Shown here piece by piece: positions 46,654 through 56,759 of a stretch of 64,000 nucleotides of DNA. Under the pieces are notes generated by a model. It had not been told where the DNA came from. It saw only the letters and a list, made by a program, of their open reading frames with translations, and ran no database searches. Position 1 is the first letter of the stretch, and every line of letters starts with the position of its first letter. Position numbers and translations under genes: made by a program. Source of the stretch: Paulinella micropora (Eukaryota; Cercozoa; Imbricatea; Euglyphida; Paulinellidae); contig WBZZ01000515.1 of the NCBI GenBank assembly GCA_019918135.1, positions 145,001-209,000 on the forward strand. Reading direction: 5' to 3'.

Positions 46654-46663
46654 TTTAATTAAA
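46654..46663. terminator. Shared palindromic poly(A) signal TTTAATTAAA
   Basis: Identical to the element at 31,968. It lies about 100 bp after the plus-strand ORF stop and 210 bp beyond the minus-strand locus stop. Confidence 0.55.
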
Positions 46664-46874
46664 ACAACGTTGACTTTCTTAGCAGTACCAGCAAAGGTGC
46701 GGTCGTCAGGCACAACTGACAGAAACCCGAGCGCTCCTGCCTAGATATATGATTGCCGGGAATTTCTTGGTAGTACTAGTCTGCTCTCTTTCCGCTGGCC
46801 CTCCGCTGCTAGGCCTGTCTCAATCCTCGCCTCTGCCATAACCAGTGTGACAGCCTTGCCCTACGCGGGCGAAA

Positions 46875-49495
46875 TTATCGAAGACCCTCATCAGCGGTTG
46901 GAACTGTGCGCTGTCCCCCAGGCTTCTGCTGCTGCAGGAGCTTCAGTGCTTCCTCCCGCAGGAGCTTCAGTGCTTCCTCCCAGACCTGGTTGTTCTGACC
47001 GGGGAGTTCACTGCCAGTATTCCTCTTGTACACTGTTCGCATAGCGTTGGTAAACTCGGCGCCGCTGCTTAGCTTCGACCGGCCGTCTGCAGAGTAGATT
47101 TTATGCTTATCCAAACTGCGCAGGACCGCTCGGTAGGTGGCGGCGTCTCGCCCAGGTAGGAGGGCGAAGGTTAGGTATGTATATGGGGATATATCTTGAT
47201 AAGGTGAGGAGAGACGGTTATGTTGCACTCTCCTCGTGGGGTAGGCCGAGAGCCTCCAGGAATCGGCGCAACTCGTCCCCGACCATTATCAGTCGAGGTG
47301 GCCCTTTCTTAGGTGATAGGCCCGGTATGCTTTTACTTCCTCCGGAAGGGGTACACCCGCTTCCTCCAGGAGGTAGTAGTAGCAATTGATGTCCATTTGT
47401 GGCCATCGGAGCCTTCGGAGCTCATAGGGTTCCAAGAGATGTTTGGGCTGCGCGTTTATGCCATAGAATCGGAGCACATACGCCCTTTGTTGGTCGGACA
47501 AGCTAGTCCAGCCCATTATGGAACGAGTTAACGCCCACTCCGCCTCGGTTAGCGTTGTAGGGTCGTTCGGGATAGGGACGTATGATTCCACGTGTGGGAG
47601 TGGATTTTCCTGAGCGCGCCAGGTTGGCGGTCCTGGGGGAACATGCGCTGGGTTCGTGAACAGGAATTTCCTTTCCCGCCTCTTGTAGGTGAGCGTGCGT
47701 TCCAGACAGAGGTGCGGTCCGTTACGCTCTGGTGACGTGCAAATGTCAGAGGGTAAGGTCCATCTGCGGTTGCAGGCGTACGATCCATTGACCGCCACCG
47801 AGTTCAGCCCGCAACAGGTCACCATGAGGAGGTTTGCGTCCGTGTCCATGTAGGAACAGCTCGGGTTGTTGGACCAGACACCTCTCTCATCCATCAGTGG
47901 TGGGGGCGGTGTGGGCACTCTCCCTTCAAGTACGACTCCCTTGGCTGGTGACTCCTCAAATAGGTGAGGGTCCGGGACCCAGTTGACCTGGTTGCCGACC
48001 AGCATGTGCCGGTATGGTTCCTTCGTAGGTTGGAAGGGATTGGATCGCAGATTGGTTGTGTGTCTTAGCGCAGGGCATTCGAGCCGCAGGCGCTCCGCGT
48101 CCGTGATATCCGGGTATGTGTGCCCGTATCTTTTGAACCACCTCCTAACCGTTTTAGTTGTTCTTTGATCTCAGCCAGGGTAACCTTCCTTGCCGCCCTT
48201 AACGCAGCCGCGTTCGTTTGCTTTCGATCTCTATCTTTCCTGGCCACTTGAAGCTGCTCCGCACGTGCCACCGCACGTTGCCTCTCCCGCTCTGCTTCCA
48301 TCGCACGCCTCTCCACTGCTGCTAGTTCCTGCCGTTCGTCCTCCGAGTCTTCCTCTGAGTCTCCCTCTAGCTCGCTCTTGCTCTCGACCACGGTCCGGGG
48401 GGTGCGGCTGTGACCTTTGGCCATGTTGGCGCTGGCCCAATAAGCGACACTGAGCAGCAGCAGTGGTAGGCAAGCAGCCTCCTCTGTACCGACTGTGTCT
48501 TGTTCTGGGTCAACCCACAGGTACCCAGCTTGCATGCTCACTAGCGCAGGCCCCGCGCCTGCCCAGCCTGTCCAGTCCGCTGGCAACCGCCGGCTTAGCC
48601 CCTTCAGCGCAGCCGCTGCAGTGCGTAGCACTTCTATGGATGCGACCTTAGTCGCCTGTGTGTACGCGCCCAGGTGCTGCAGTGCCGTAGCACAGGGCCC
48701 AGTGGACGACGAGGTACTGCCCCTGGATAGCTCCTCCCCCCACCAAGCGACATAGGCGTCCAGGATCTCTTGGTCGAACGTAGCGGCTTTGCATTCTAAC
48801 ACTTCCAGCGCCTTCTTAGTTCATGCGACCGCTAGGCGGGGGAAGGAGGGATCCAGTGCCGACCTGAGCAAACCCGCCAGGATGCCAAAGGCATTAGCGA
48901 GCCACAGCAGCTGCCGCACCCGCTCCGGGGGCTGGCCCCGCCGGGGGACCAGCTGCTCGCAGCGAGTTGCATCCACCCTGGTTAGCAGGCGGGGCACGCT
49001 CGATTTAATCCCGAGTCCGGGTACCAGGGCAGGCAGGTCCGTCAACCGGAACCCGCTGTACACAAGGGACACGTCCGGGTCGCTTAGCACGTCTAGATAC
49101 CGAGTGAGGAATGTCAGGAAGGCAGCGTGCCCATCATCATCGACCGCGCCCGCAAATGAAGTACTCAGTCCTGGCCAGTTGCACCTGACCCAATACTCGG
49201 GAGGAGCTGCTGCAGCGGCGCTACCGTCCGTGTGGTGCGGCCTGCCCGTGGACAACAAGCCTCCTCTAACTGGTTGTGCCAGCCCTAAAGAGGCCAGTTG
49301 CCGTTGCAGCAGTACACAGGCTACCGCTTCTGCCTCCGTGGTAACCCTTAGCTTTTCATAGCACCCCTCTTGCCCGGTACGGGCGTCGTTCCGATGCGCG
49401 GGGTCTGGCCCCGTGCGATCCGCCAATTCCTGGTGCGACCAGTGAGTGACACTGGTCAGCTGGAGCAAGGTAAAACTCAGCGTCGGGGTCTGCAC
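46875..49495 (-). pseudogene. Large unknown viral protein locus (about 850 codons)
   Basis: The frames run head to tail on the minus strand. N-terminal part: WSHQELADRTGPDPAHRNDA, then FLTFLTRYLDVLSDPDVSLV and VRQLLWLANAFGILAGLL. Middle: WWGEELSRGSTSSSTGP, a hydrophobic segment (LPLLLLSVAYWASANMA) and a long charged coiled coil (RRAMEAERERQRAVARAEQL, with acidic DSEEDSEDERQE). C-terminal part: a Cys-containing segment (SCSYMDTDANLLMVTCCGLN) and helices (RAYVLRFYGINAQPKHLLEP). A possible membrane-anchored structural protein. The family is not recognised. About three breaks are visible. Confidence 0.5.
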
Positions 49496-50791
49496 GTGGC
49501 AGGCGGCTGCGGGGAGCTCGTCGGCCGTGGGGTCCTGGACACTCCCGCGGGGAGCGCGCCGGCCGCGGGGTCCTGGGCACTCCCGTGCTTGCCACAGTAC
49601 GAACAGGACTTGCTCATCTGTGACCTCTTTGTGTGCTTAACCCGAGGCCCCGGCGGGGGGGGGGGGGGGCAGGACGAGCTGCTCTCTCCCCCCCCCCCCC
49701 CCGCCCCGCGAGGGTTCCCTGGCTAAGGCGCGGGGGGGGGGGGGGGAGGAGGAGGAGAGAGGGGGCGGGGCGCGCTGCTCCCCCCCCCCGCGCCTTAGCC
49801 AGGGGCACGCTCACGGGGCGGGCTAGTGGGGTGGGCGGGGACGACGATGCGACCGCCGGGGCCGCGCTAGGCAGCGTGGGCGGCGCGCGGCCGCCCCATG
49901 TGTGGCACGAAGCCCTTCCGCGCCGAGCCCTGGGTTCGGCCGAATGCCAGTCGTACGTACCGCGTGTAAGAATCAAGAGAAGGACCCTCTGTCTCTGCTA
50001 CACTGGTGCACTCAGGTAGTGTTGTCCTTTTTTTTAATCAGAGTACTGTGGCTTGGCCCAGGCCCGCCGCCGGCCCGGCGGCTGGCCGGGAGACGTGTCA
50101 GAGAGCGCCTCCTCTGTCATGCAGTGGCCGGCTGGACTTTTTTAAAAGCCTTTACGTTCCTGTTTTAGCTCTGAAAAAAGGTTTCTATTAGTCCTGGCTA
50201 CACATACCTTTCAAAGAGAACCAGCATCTTCTAAACAATGACACTTCAGGACAGCTGACGGCGCTTGCCTTCTTTAGCTGTATGCCAAAGGCGGGGGAGT
50301 ACTCTGCGTCGCGTTTGTGTTATCCTTTCTCTCCCCCCGCCTGTTCTTCCACTACAGGAGGGAAGGAGGGCTGTTTTGGTACTAAGAAGTACAACGCAAC
50401 GCGCCCGTTTGTCTTTCGCAGGGAAGGAAGTAAGGGGGGAAAGCGCTCAGGGGGGGGGGGGGGGGAGAGAAAAGAGCGCCCCCTCTCCCGTCTGCGGGGA
50501 GAAGGAGAAAAGAAGCAGGGGGGAGGGGAGAGAAAAAGAGCGCCCCCTCTCCCCGTCAGCGGGGAGAAGGGGGAAAAGAAGCAGCCACGGTAAGCTAGCG
50601 CACTGGCTAAGAGTGGTGGTAGATCTTAGGTGCCTTGCAAGTTTTTATTAAAAGTGTGAGACGACGGCTTCATTCTGCCTGGGGGGGTAGCTAGTCTCCG
50701 TTGTCTGGCTGCCGGCCTCCCTCTCCTGTGGTGCGCAGTTGTGGCGGGCAGGGCCGGCGCTTCTAAGCCCGGAGTGCCCACGGTCACTCAC
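49496..50791. other. Non-coding stretch with G/C runs, a hairpin and short tandem repeats
   Basis: It contains a ~38-bp direct repeat near 49,500-49,580 (GGGGAGC, GGCCG, GGGGTCCTGG words), the 23-bp inverted repeat listed separately, and a ~73-bp tandem repeat at 50,463-50,590 (AAGAGCGCCCCCTCTCCC twice). A TTTTTATTAAAAG poly(A)-type element lies at 50,642. No convincing gene. Confidence 0.6.
49718..49803. repeat. Inverted repeat with 23-bp perfect arms and purine loop
   Basis: Arms CCTGGCTAAGGCGCGGGGGG (49,718 on) and CCCCCCGCGCCTTAGCCAGG (to 49,803) are complementary over 23 bp and flank a 40-bp G/A-rich loop. It could extrude as a cruciform or mark a small mobile element. Confidence 0.75.
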
Positions 50792-51415
50792 TCACTCCTC
50801 AGCCTCCTGCCAGTAACCCCCGCTGTCAATATCATCGTCTTCACTTTCACCGCCAGGAGCGGTTGCTGGTGGTAGCCCTGGTGCTGTGCGGCCGAGTAGT
50901 TCCGGATGAGGCGGCCGGATCGAGCTCATTGTGGGGCAGTGTTCTTTGTAGTCTTGGGCACTTCCGTCCGCTTTTCTGCCGGCCTGAGTAGGATCCAGGA
51001 ATGTCTCAAGAGTAAGACCCAGGGATGTCTCGAGGGGATAGCTAGGAAGAACCACCCCCTTTACTAGGACCTCCTGGTGGAGCCAGGCCAGAGTCCGCTC
51101 CCCGACGAACAGGCCCACATGGCCTCGAACGTACTCCGCGGTATCTCTGGGCCGCCACGGATCCAAGGTGCGTGTCGCGCTGAGCACATCATCAAAACCG
51201 TTGCTCCCAAGTGACAAAGCCAGGGTCAGATGTAAAAGCTTGCTGGAGTCGAAAATGAAGACGCGCAGCAAAACATTGTACTGCCTTCCGGTTTTCTCTC
51301 CGAGCTGATTTTGGAAGAGGGATGGCACAACAAACTTAGCCTTCCTGTCCTTCCTGTCACGGAGGACCTCTTCCACTTCCTCTCGGCTCCCGAAAATTTT
51401 TCTGTAGCTAAACAT
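50792..51415 (-). CDS. Unknown viral protein, about 207 aa
   Basis: An open frame whose first codons lie in the edge of the hairpin repeat array. Text looks coding: SREEVEEVLRDRKDRKAKFV, YNVLLRVFIFDSSKLLHLTL, AEYVRGHVGLFVGERTLAWL, with an acidic C terminus (GGESEDDDIDSGGYWQEAEE). TTTATT at 50,643 gives AATAAA on this strand. The true start may be at an internal codon, because the first ~10 residues derive from repeat sequence. The family is not recognised. Confidence 0.5.
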   Translation of the reverse strand: MFSYRKIFGSREEVEEVLRDRKDRKAKFVVPSLFQNQLGEKTGRQYNVLLRVFIFDSSKLLHLTLALSLGSNGFDDVLSATRTLDPWRPRDTAEYVRGHVGLFVGERTLAWLHQEVLVKGVVLPSYPLETSLGLTLETFLDPTQAGRKADGSAQDYKEHCPTMSSIRPPHPELLGRTAPGLPPATAPGGESEDDDIDSGGYWQEAEE

Positions 51416-52440
51416 TTATTGCCGAAATGTCCTTTGCAAAAAAAAATTTTAATGGCGTGCCGCATTTTGCGGCAAAAAAAAGGTGTCCACAAAATGCGGC
51501 GTTTTTCACAGGTGTCGCGAAATTCACCGGATTACGAAACCAATGAAAAAAAATATTTTTTTTGCAAAGGACATTTCGGCAATAAATGTAAAGCTAGAGA
51601 AAAATTTTCGGGAGACGCCGGCGGGCGGGGAAAAAATTTAATGTGCAAAAAGATTCCCCGCCCGACCTCGGCTCCCGAAAATTTTTCTGTAGCTAAACAT
51701 TTATTGCCGAAATGTCCTTTGCAAAAAAAATTTTTAATGGCGTGCCGCATTTTGCGGCAAAAAAAGGTGTCCACAAAATGCGGCGTTTTTCACAGGTGTC
51801 GCGAAATTCACCGGATTACGAAACCAATGAAAAAAAATATTTTTTTTGCAAAGGACATTTCGGCAATAAATGTAAAGCTAGAGAAAAATTTTCGGGAGAC
51901 GCCGGCGGGCGGGGAAAAAATTTAATGTGCAAAAAGATTCCCGCCCGACCTCGGCTCCCGAAAATTTTTCTGTAGCTAAACATTTATTGCCGAAATGTCC
52001 TTTGCAAAAAAAAATTTTAATGGCGTGCCGCATTTTGCGGCAAAAAAAAGGTGTCCACAAAATGCGGCGTTTTTCACAGGTGTCGCGAAATTCATCGGAT
52101 TACGAAACCAATGAAAAAAATTATTTTTTTGCAAAGGACATTTCGGCAATAAATGTAAAGCTAGAGAAATTTTTTCGGGAGACGCCGGCGGGAGGGGAAT
52201 TTCTTGGTTACATTTTTTTTCCCCGCCCGCCCTCGGCTCCCGAAAATTTTTCTGTAGCTAAACATTTATTGCCGAAATCGCGAAAAAAAAATTTTAATGG
52301 CGTGCCGCATTTTGCGGCAAAAAAAAAGTGTCCACAAATTGCGGCACCTTGTGCATTTGGCGCAAAGTTCACTGGATTCACACAAGATCTTTTTTTAATA
52401 AAACCGCATTTTGTGGAGTCTGAACCAGAAATTTGTTAGC
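51384..52440. repeat. Tandem array of AT-rich hairpin units (hr-like candidate replication origin)
   Basis: Four units start at 51,384, 51,669, 51,952 and 52,234 (period 282-285 bp; last partial). Each has ~56-bp inverted arms (in unit 1 about 51,389-51,445 and 51,556-51,612; words CCCGAAAATTTTTCTGTAGC and GCTAGAGAAAAATTTTCGGG). Inside are smaller palindromes (GCCGCATTTTGCGGC; CCGCATTTTG paired with CAAAATGCGG). Units are joined by GC-rich linkers that are themselves inverted (GCCGGCGGGCGGGG with CCCCGCCCGACCTCGGC). Frames through it on both strands are artefacts. Baculovirus and nimavirus hr regions have this architecture and act as origins/enhancers. A tandem MITE array is the alternative. 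Confidence 0.8.
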
Positions 52441-53142
52441 AAGCGGACATTTCTGCGGGTCCTTATGGCTGTCCTGCTGGTCCTGTTGGCAATCTCGGGC
52501 GCCAAGCACCAAGCACTACTTCCGCACCGGGGGAGAGCGTCCGCTTAGTGAAGGTAAGGGTCACGGATTGGATTGAAATCTTGATTCTGAAAACTCAGAG
52601 ATTCCTACAGGGAGGAGGGCACAACACGCACACTCCCCAGAGGCCCCAATCGAGGCAAAACACTAAACCCAAAAATTTTCGGGTTTGTGTTAGATTAGTA
52701 CAAGTCCTGCTGGCCCAAGGCCAGCAATCGTAAGAAGGTGCTGCGGCTGGCGTTCATGTCGCGTCCGTGCTGCAGGGCGCACCACTGGCAGCTGTAGGTC
52801 CTGGCGGCTCCGATGTACAACCGGGCCAGGTGGTGCCGCCGCCGCGAGCCGTGGGACACGTGCGACCCCGTCCGCTTCAAGCACGACGCGCTGCTGGTCT
52901 ACGACTGGCTGACCCCCCGGGCCGGCTATGAGCTGTCGGTCTTCGGGCTGGGTTTCGCTAGGCAGGGCTGCGTTCTACAACCTCGTGCACGGGCCCACGG
53001 CCGGACATTGGCTGACCTTTGACTTTTTGTGGAGCGCGACAGTCCTTCCGAAGACGGAGTGAAACAGAATTTCGTTTAAATTTTGAAAAAAAGACTCTCG
53101 CCGGCGGTATTAAAATTCAGAAAAACAAGAAAGAAAATGCTT
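52441..53142. other. Short viral ORF fragments, no complete gene
   Basis: A plus-strand frame near 52,813-53,022 has folded-looking text (DPVRFKHDALLVYDWLTPRA, GYELSVFGLGFARQG) and may be the remnant of a gene. Otherwise nothing is supported. Confidence 0.4.
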
Positions 53143-53148
53143 TTTATT
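53143..53148 (-). terminator. Poly(A) signal AATAAA of the Kelch gene
   Basis: TTTATT on the plus strand, 13 bp past the minus-strand stop at 53,161. Confidence 0.6.
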
Positions 53149-53160
53149 TTACAACAATTT

Positions 53161-53742
53161 TTACTCAAGGCGTTGGCGCTTGGCCGGACGATCAAGTGCC
53201 AACACCGCACAGCACGCCTCCAGACGCTCGTCGACCATAGGCTTACTTTCTAGTGACCATTCCCCGGAGGCCTCGTCAAAGCGTTCGACGGAAGCGAGCG
53301 CAGTGTTACCATTGTCGGGACTGCCGCCCGCCACGTACAGGCTTTTGTTGAGTACGAAGGCCGAAGCGCCCGAACGCGGCGTCTTGAGATCACCGACGAA
53401 GCACCACTTCTGCACCCTGGGGTCGTAGCGCTCTACCTTCTCTAGCTCCATCTCGGTGTCTGGGTCAAAGTTGGTGCCTCCGATGACATACAGCTGGCCC
53501 CGGAAGACCTGAGCCGAGAAGTCGTGACGAGCCCGACGCAGCCTGCCCGCTGACCGCCACTCGTTGCGCACTGGGTCGTACTTCTCAACCTTGCGCAGGC
53601 TCCAGTCGTGGTTGTGGCCCCCGATCAGGTACAAAGAGTTGCCCAAAGCCGCGAGCCGGGCCTGGTGGCGTTTGGTGTGGGGAGCGCAGCGCGTTAGCCA
53701 GGCGTCCGTCTTTTCGTCGTACACCAGCAGCGAGTTGTGCAT
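53161..53742 (-). pseudogene. Kelch-repeat protein, incomplete
   Basis: 193 codons containing three and a half Kelch blades: NSLYLIGGHNHDW...VEKYDPVRNEWRSAG, GQLYVIGGTNFD...VERYDPRVQKWCFVG, and KSLYVAGGSPDN...VERFDEASGEWSLES. Each has the diagnostic Gly-Gly and Tyr/Trp pair. Full Kelch propellers have five to seven blades, usually after a BTB domain, so this locus is only the C-terminal part. In poxviruses and hosts, BTB-Kelch proteins recruit substrates to Cullin-3 ubiquitin ligases. The C terminus ends with a basic KRQRLE. Confidence 0.8.
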
Positions 53743-53752
53743 CTCTTGATCG

Positions 53753-54163
53753 GTGCGCTACGGAGAAACCCGCGACCCGGAGGCGCAAGTGCTGTCCGAT
53801 CTCAAGAAGTTCCACGCGGTGCTAGAGTGGAACATGATCGACGAGCACCGGCAGAGGCTGGCCGAGCTCGTGGCGGGCACGGGGTCGCACTCGCGCTCGG
53901 AGGCGTCCGGCGAGAGCGCGCGGCCCGGCCGGGTTGTGTGGGACCCCCCCCTGCCGCTCAAGGATCCCGGCGAAGGCACGCAAAGGCGCGGCGGCCAGCG
54001 CCGCAAATCAGCTGCGCCGCGCGTCGCCGACCGCGACAGACACTTTCTGTACGTGCCACACCTGCGCGTCTGTGCGCCCCCGGCCTGGGCGGGCAAGAAC
54101 CGTGCCGAACGGTATAAACACCAAGTCGTCTTTGTGCGCACGCCACCAGCGACAGTACAATAA
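53753..54163 (+). CDS. Unknown viral protein, C-terminal part (~136 codons)
   Basis: Text begins RYGETRDPEAQVLSDLKKFH without a convincing start, so the front is probably missing. It then reads AVLEWNMIDEHRQRLAELVA and a basic middle (GEGTQRRGGQRRKSAAPRVA). AATAAA overlaps the stop (54,159-54,164), unusually tight. It lies head-to-head with the Kelch locus with no intergenic space, which suggests a rearranged junction. The family is not recognised. Confidence 0.5.
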   Translation: MRYGETRDPEAQVLSDLKKFHAVLEWNMIDEHRQRLAELVAGTGSHSRSEASGESARPGRVVWDPPLPLKDPGEGTQRRGGQRRKSAAPRVADRDRHFLYVPHLRVCAPPAWAGKNRAERYKHQVVFVRTPPATVQ

Positions 54164-54406
54164 AACGGTTTCTGTACACCGGCGCTGGCCAACAGGTATT
54201 AAAACCAGTGGGGTGAGGAATTCCTCGCCCCCCCCCCCCTTTTTTTCTGAAACGACACCCCTCAACGACGCCGGAATAGGCTCCACAACTTTTAATGCAA
54301 AACTTTTTCTCCGGCAGTGAAAAAAAAGGACCGGACAAACAACCAACCAAAAGGGGGAAAGAAAAAAATATCAGAGTGCGAGAGAAGGCCTCGGCTTGTG
54401 TTTTTT

Positions 54407-55240
54407 TTACACGTCGTCGATGATGACGTTGGCGTCGTCGTCGGGCTCCTGCACCACGCCCCCCGACACAACCGCCACCGTCGTGGTGTCGCGTCTCTCG
54501 CCGGGCGCGTAGCCTCCCTCCTCCCACCCCGCACAGTCCGACGCCTGCTCGGCCGGGTCGGTGGCCTGGTCAAAGGCGTTTTCCGCGTCCCAGAGGAACA
54601 GGAACTTGGGCACCCGTTTGAGGCACAGCGCGCCCTGCGACAGCGGGTCGAAACTCGCGCGGATCGAGAACCCCACGCTCGCCACGGCGCCGGGGCGCAC
54701 ACAGCGGCTGGCCTGCTCGTCCGTCATGACGGGGTGGCCGGGCGCGCGCATGTCGCGGATGTACAGCTCGTTGAACTTGTAGCCCCCTGATGCGTCCTGG
54801 GGTCCTGGCTTCTTCTTGGAGCCCCAGCTGCGCTGCCCGGCATTCACGAAAGTGTTTACGTTGGAGAACGAGTAGTTGGCCTGCGTCTGCAGCACCAGCG
54901 CCGGCGCTTCGTTGGGCTGCGAGTCCGCCTTCTTGAAGTAGCAGCCGCTCTTCACGTAGCGCGTCAGCCCCTTGCGCTCTTCGGGGGTCTTGGCCGAGAA
55001 CTCTTCGCCCTTGCTCCGCAGCAGCACCTCGCGGAACTTGGTGCGCACGGCCTCCGGGTACGTGCCGTCGGCGTTCTTGCGGGCCCCCAGGTCCAGCGCG
55101 ATGTCCTTGAGCTTGTTGCTCACGCACGGCATGACCTGGCACAGCAGCGTGGCTTTCTGGCCGTCCCCGAGCGCGTCCAGCACGCAGAAGACGGGCAGGA
55201 ACTCGATGCAGGGCCTCCTGGACCATGGGGTGTTGGCGTT
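54407..55240 (-). CDS. Unknown viral protein with strong coding bias (~270 codons)
   Basis: It reads FCVLDALGDGQKATLLCQVM, then KLKDIALDLGARKNADGTYP, SGCYFKKADSQPNEAPALVL, ANYSFSNVNTFVNAGQRSWG, YKFNELYIRDMRAPGHPVMT, and ends DDDANVIIDDV. The central part alternates beta-like and Gly/Pro turns, as in a virion or DNA-binding protein, and the tail is acidic. TTTAAT at 54,287 supplies ATTAAA on this strand. The front of the gene is probably missing or joined to the neighbouring locus. The family is not recognised. Confidence 0.55.
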   Translation of the reverse strand, partial: NANTPWSRRPCIEFLPVFCVLDALGDGQKATLLCQVMPCVSNKLKDIALDLGARKNADGTYPEAVRTKFREVLLRSKGEEFSAKTPEERKGLTRYVKSGCYFKKADSQPNEAPALVLQTQANYSFSNVNTFVNAGQRSWGSKKKPGPQDASGGYKFNELYIRDMRAPGHPVMTDEQASRCVRPGAVASVGFSIRASFDPLSQGALCLKRVPKFLFLWDAENAFDQATDPAEQASDCAGWEEGGYAPGERRDTTTVAVVSGGVVQEPDDDANVIIDDV

Positions 55241-56197
55241 CTGTCGGGACCAGGTAGGCCTGGCGGAACACTGGCAGCTTTGGGTGCTGTGGCTCGACCG
55301 ATTCCCAGTAACCCATAGCGTGCTCTACCTCCAGGCACTTAGCTATGTCTTCTTTCAGAGCTGGGTCCAGGTGCCGTAGCAATGACAGTTCTGTCGGCTG
55401 CCGCGTGTGGATACACACATGGTCGAGAAGCCAGCGGAGGGTATCATAACTGGCAAAGACTTCGGCGTGTTCTGCGATGTAACTCCTGACAGTCGCGATG
55501 GTGATGTTCATACTGGCGTCCCAGCTATCGCCGACCCAAGAGTCGTAGTGGTAGCGACTCGGCTGTACCAGCTTGTAGCATGCTGTGAGCACTGTTTGTT
55601 TCCTTTGTCCCGAGCCAGGCACAGGCCGACTTGCACTTGTATTGTCCGGCGGTCGACCTGAGAAGAGATCTCAAGCGAAGCCTGGTACGCAGGCGATTGG
55701 TCAGGTTTTTGTTCGTTTAGCGCAGTGGTGAAATTGTCGAGGACGACTGTCCGCTCGTCCTCTAGAGCGTAACCATCCGACGCGCTCGGTCCGATCGCGT
55801 GGTTGTTCCGCTGAAAAAGCCTGGCCTCGTCCTGTAAGCGCTTCCGAGAGGTGGCGTCAAGCGTACGCAGGTTGCTATGGCTGGTTTGCGCCAGGTTGTT
55901 CAGGTCCGTCGGGGTTGCGTAGTACATCGTCTCTAAGAGTGCTTTGGGCAGCAGTCCGAAACCATTCGTAGGTGGTCGTCCCGCTCGGCGAGTCGGATTT
56001 TGCGGTGCTAAAGTGGTGGCCGGGGGCGCGCCTACTCCCCGCGGGCCGGCGCCCGGGCTTGGCCCACTAGCGCCCACGGGTGGCAGCGCCACGGTGCCGA
56101 CTGCTGCAGCGCCCGGGCGTGAGTTACTAACAGTCTGTTCATGGCTCAACTTCTGCCTTTTTGCCTGGCCGCAGCGCCCGCACCTGCGGTCGCCCAT
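55241..56197 (-). pseudogene. F-box-like protein locus
   Basis: It starts MGDRRCGRCGQAKRQKLSHE, with a CxxC pair and a basic patch. After a Pro/Gly-rich linker, residues ~85-125 read FGLLPKALLETMYYATPTDL and NNLAQTSHSNLRTLDATSRK, matching the F-box order LPxELLxxI..L.x.DL..LA.tc..lr. The distal part is helical (TVRSYIAEHAEVFASYDTLR, ALKEDIAKCLEVEHAMGYWE). About two breaks are visible. F-box proteins connect substrates to SCF ubiquitin ligases. Together with Kelch and LRR proteins here, this suggests the virus retargets host proteolysis. Confidence 0.55.
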
Positions 56198-56608
56198 GCG
56201 TCCTGGCTGTACTCTTTAGGACAGGCTGCGAGAGAAAGCCTTTCTGCCTGCCACCGCTTCTCTTTTCTCCCTTCCCTTTCCTCTCTATCTCTCTCTCTCT
56301 CTCTCTCTTGCCCCCCCCCCCTCTCTTCCGCCTTCTTTCGCCCTCCCCCCCCCGGTCTTTTCGTACTTCAGCCACGGGTCAGCGCCACAGACTCTGCTTG
56401 GTGCCCTGGCCTTTTTCACTGGCACGGGATGGCCTCCGCCGGTACAGTACTCCCAGGAAGAGGGAACAAAAAGGGAGCCAGCCAAGTGCTGTGCTTTTTT
56501 TAATCAGGGTACTCTAGCCGGGCGGCGCGCGGGAGCCCGCGCGTGCTCGAGACAGGGAGAGAGAGGGGGGGAGGGGGGGAGGAAGGGTGCGCGCTACTTT
56601 CTTGGCCC

Positions 56609-56702
56609 TTAGTCATGCATGTCCTCCGGCCCGTCCGTCGGGCCCAGCCCGGCCAGACCGCCGGAGGAGGAGGACGACGACGAGGACGACGACGACGACG
56701 AG

Positions 56703-56759
<57 letters not shown>

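Noticed and set aside
51385-52439. Repeated Lys/Asn-rich protein frames across the hairpin array
   Set aside because: The same text appears on both strands because the units are palindromic. No start context or codon bias supports a gene.
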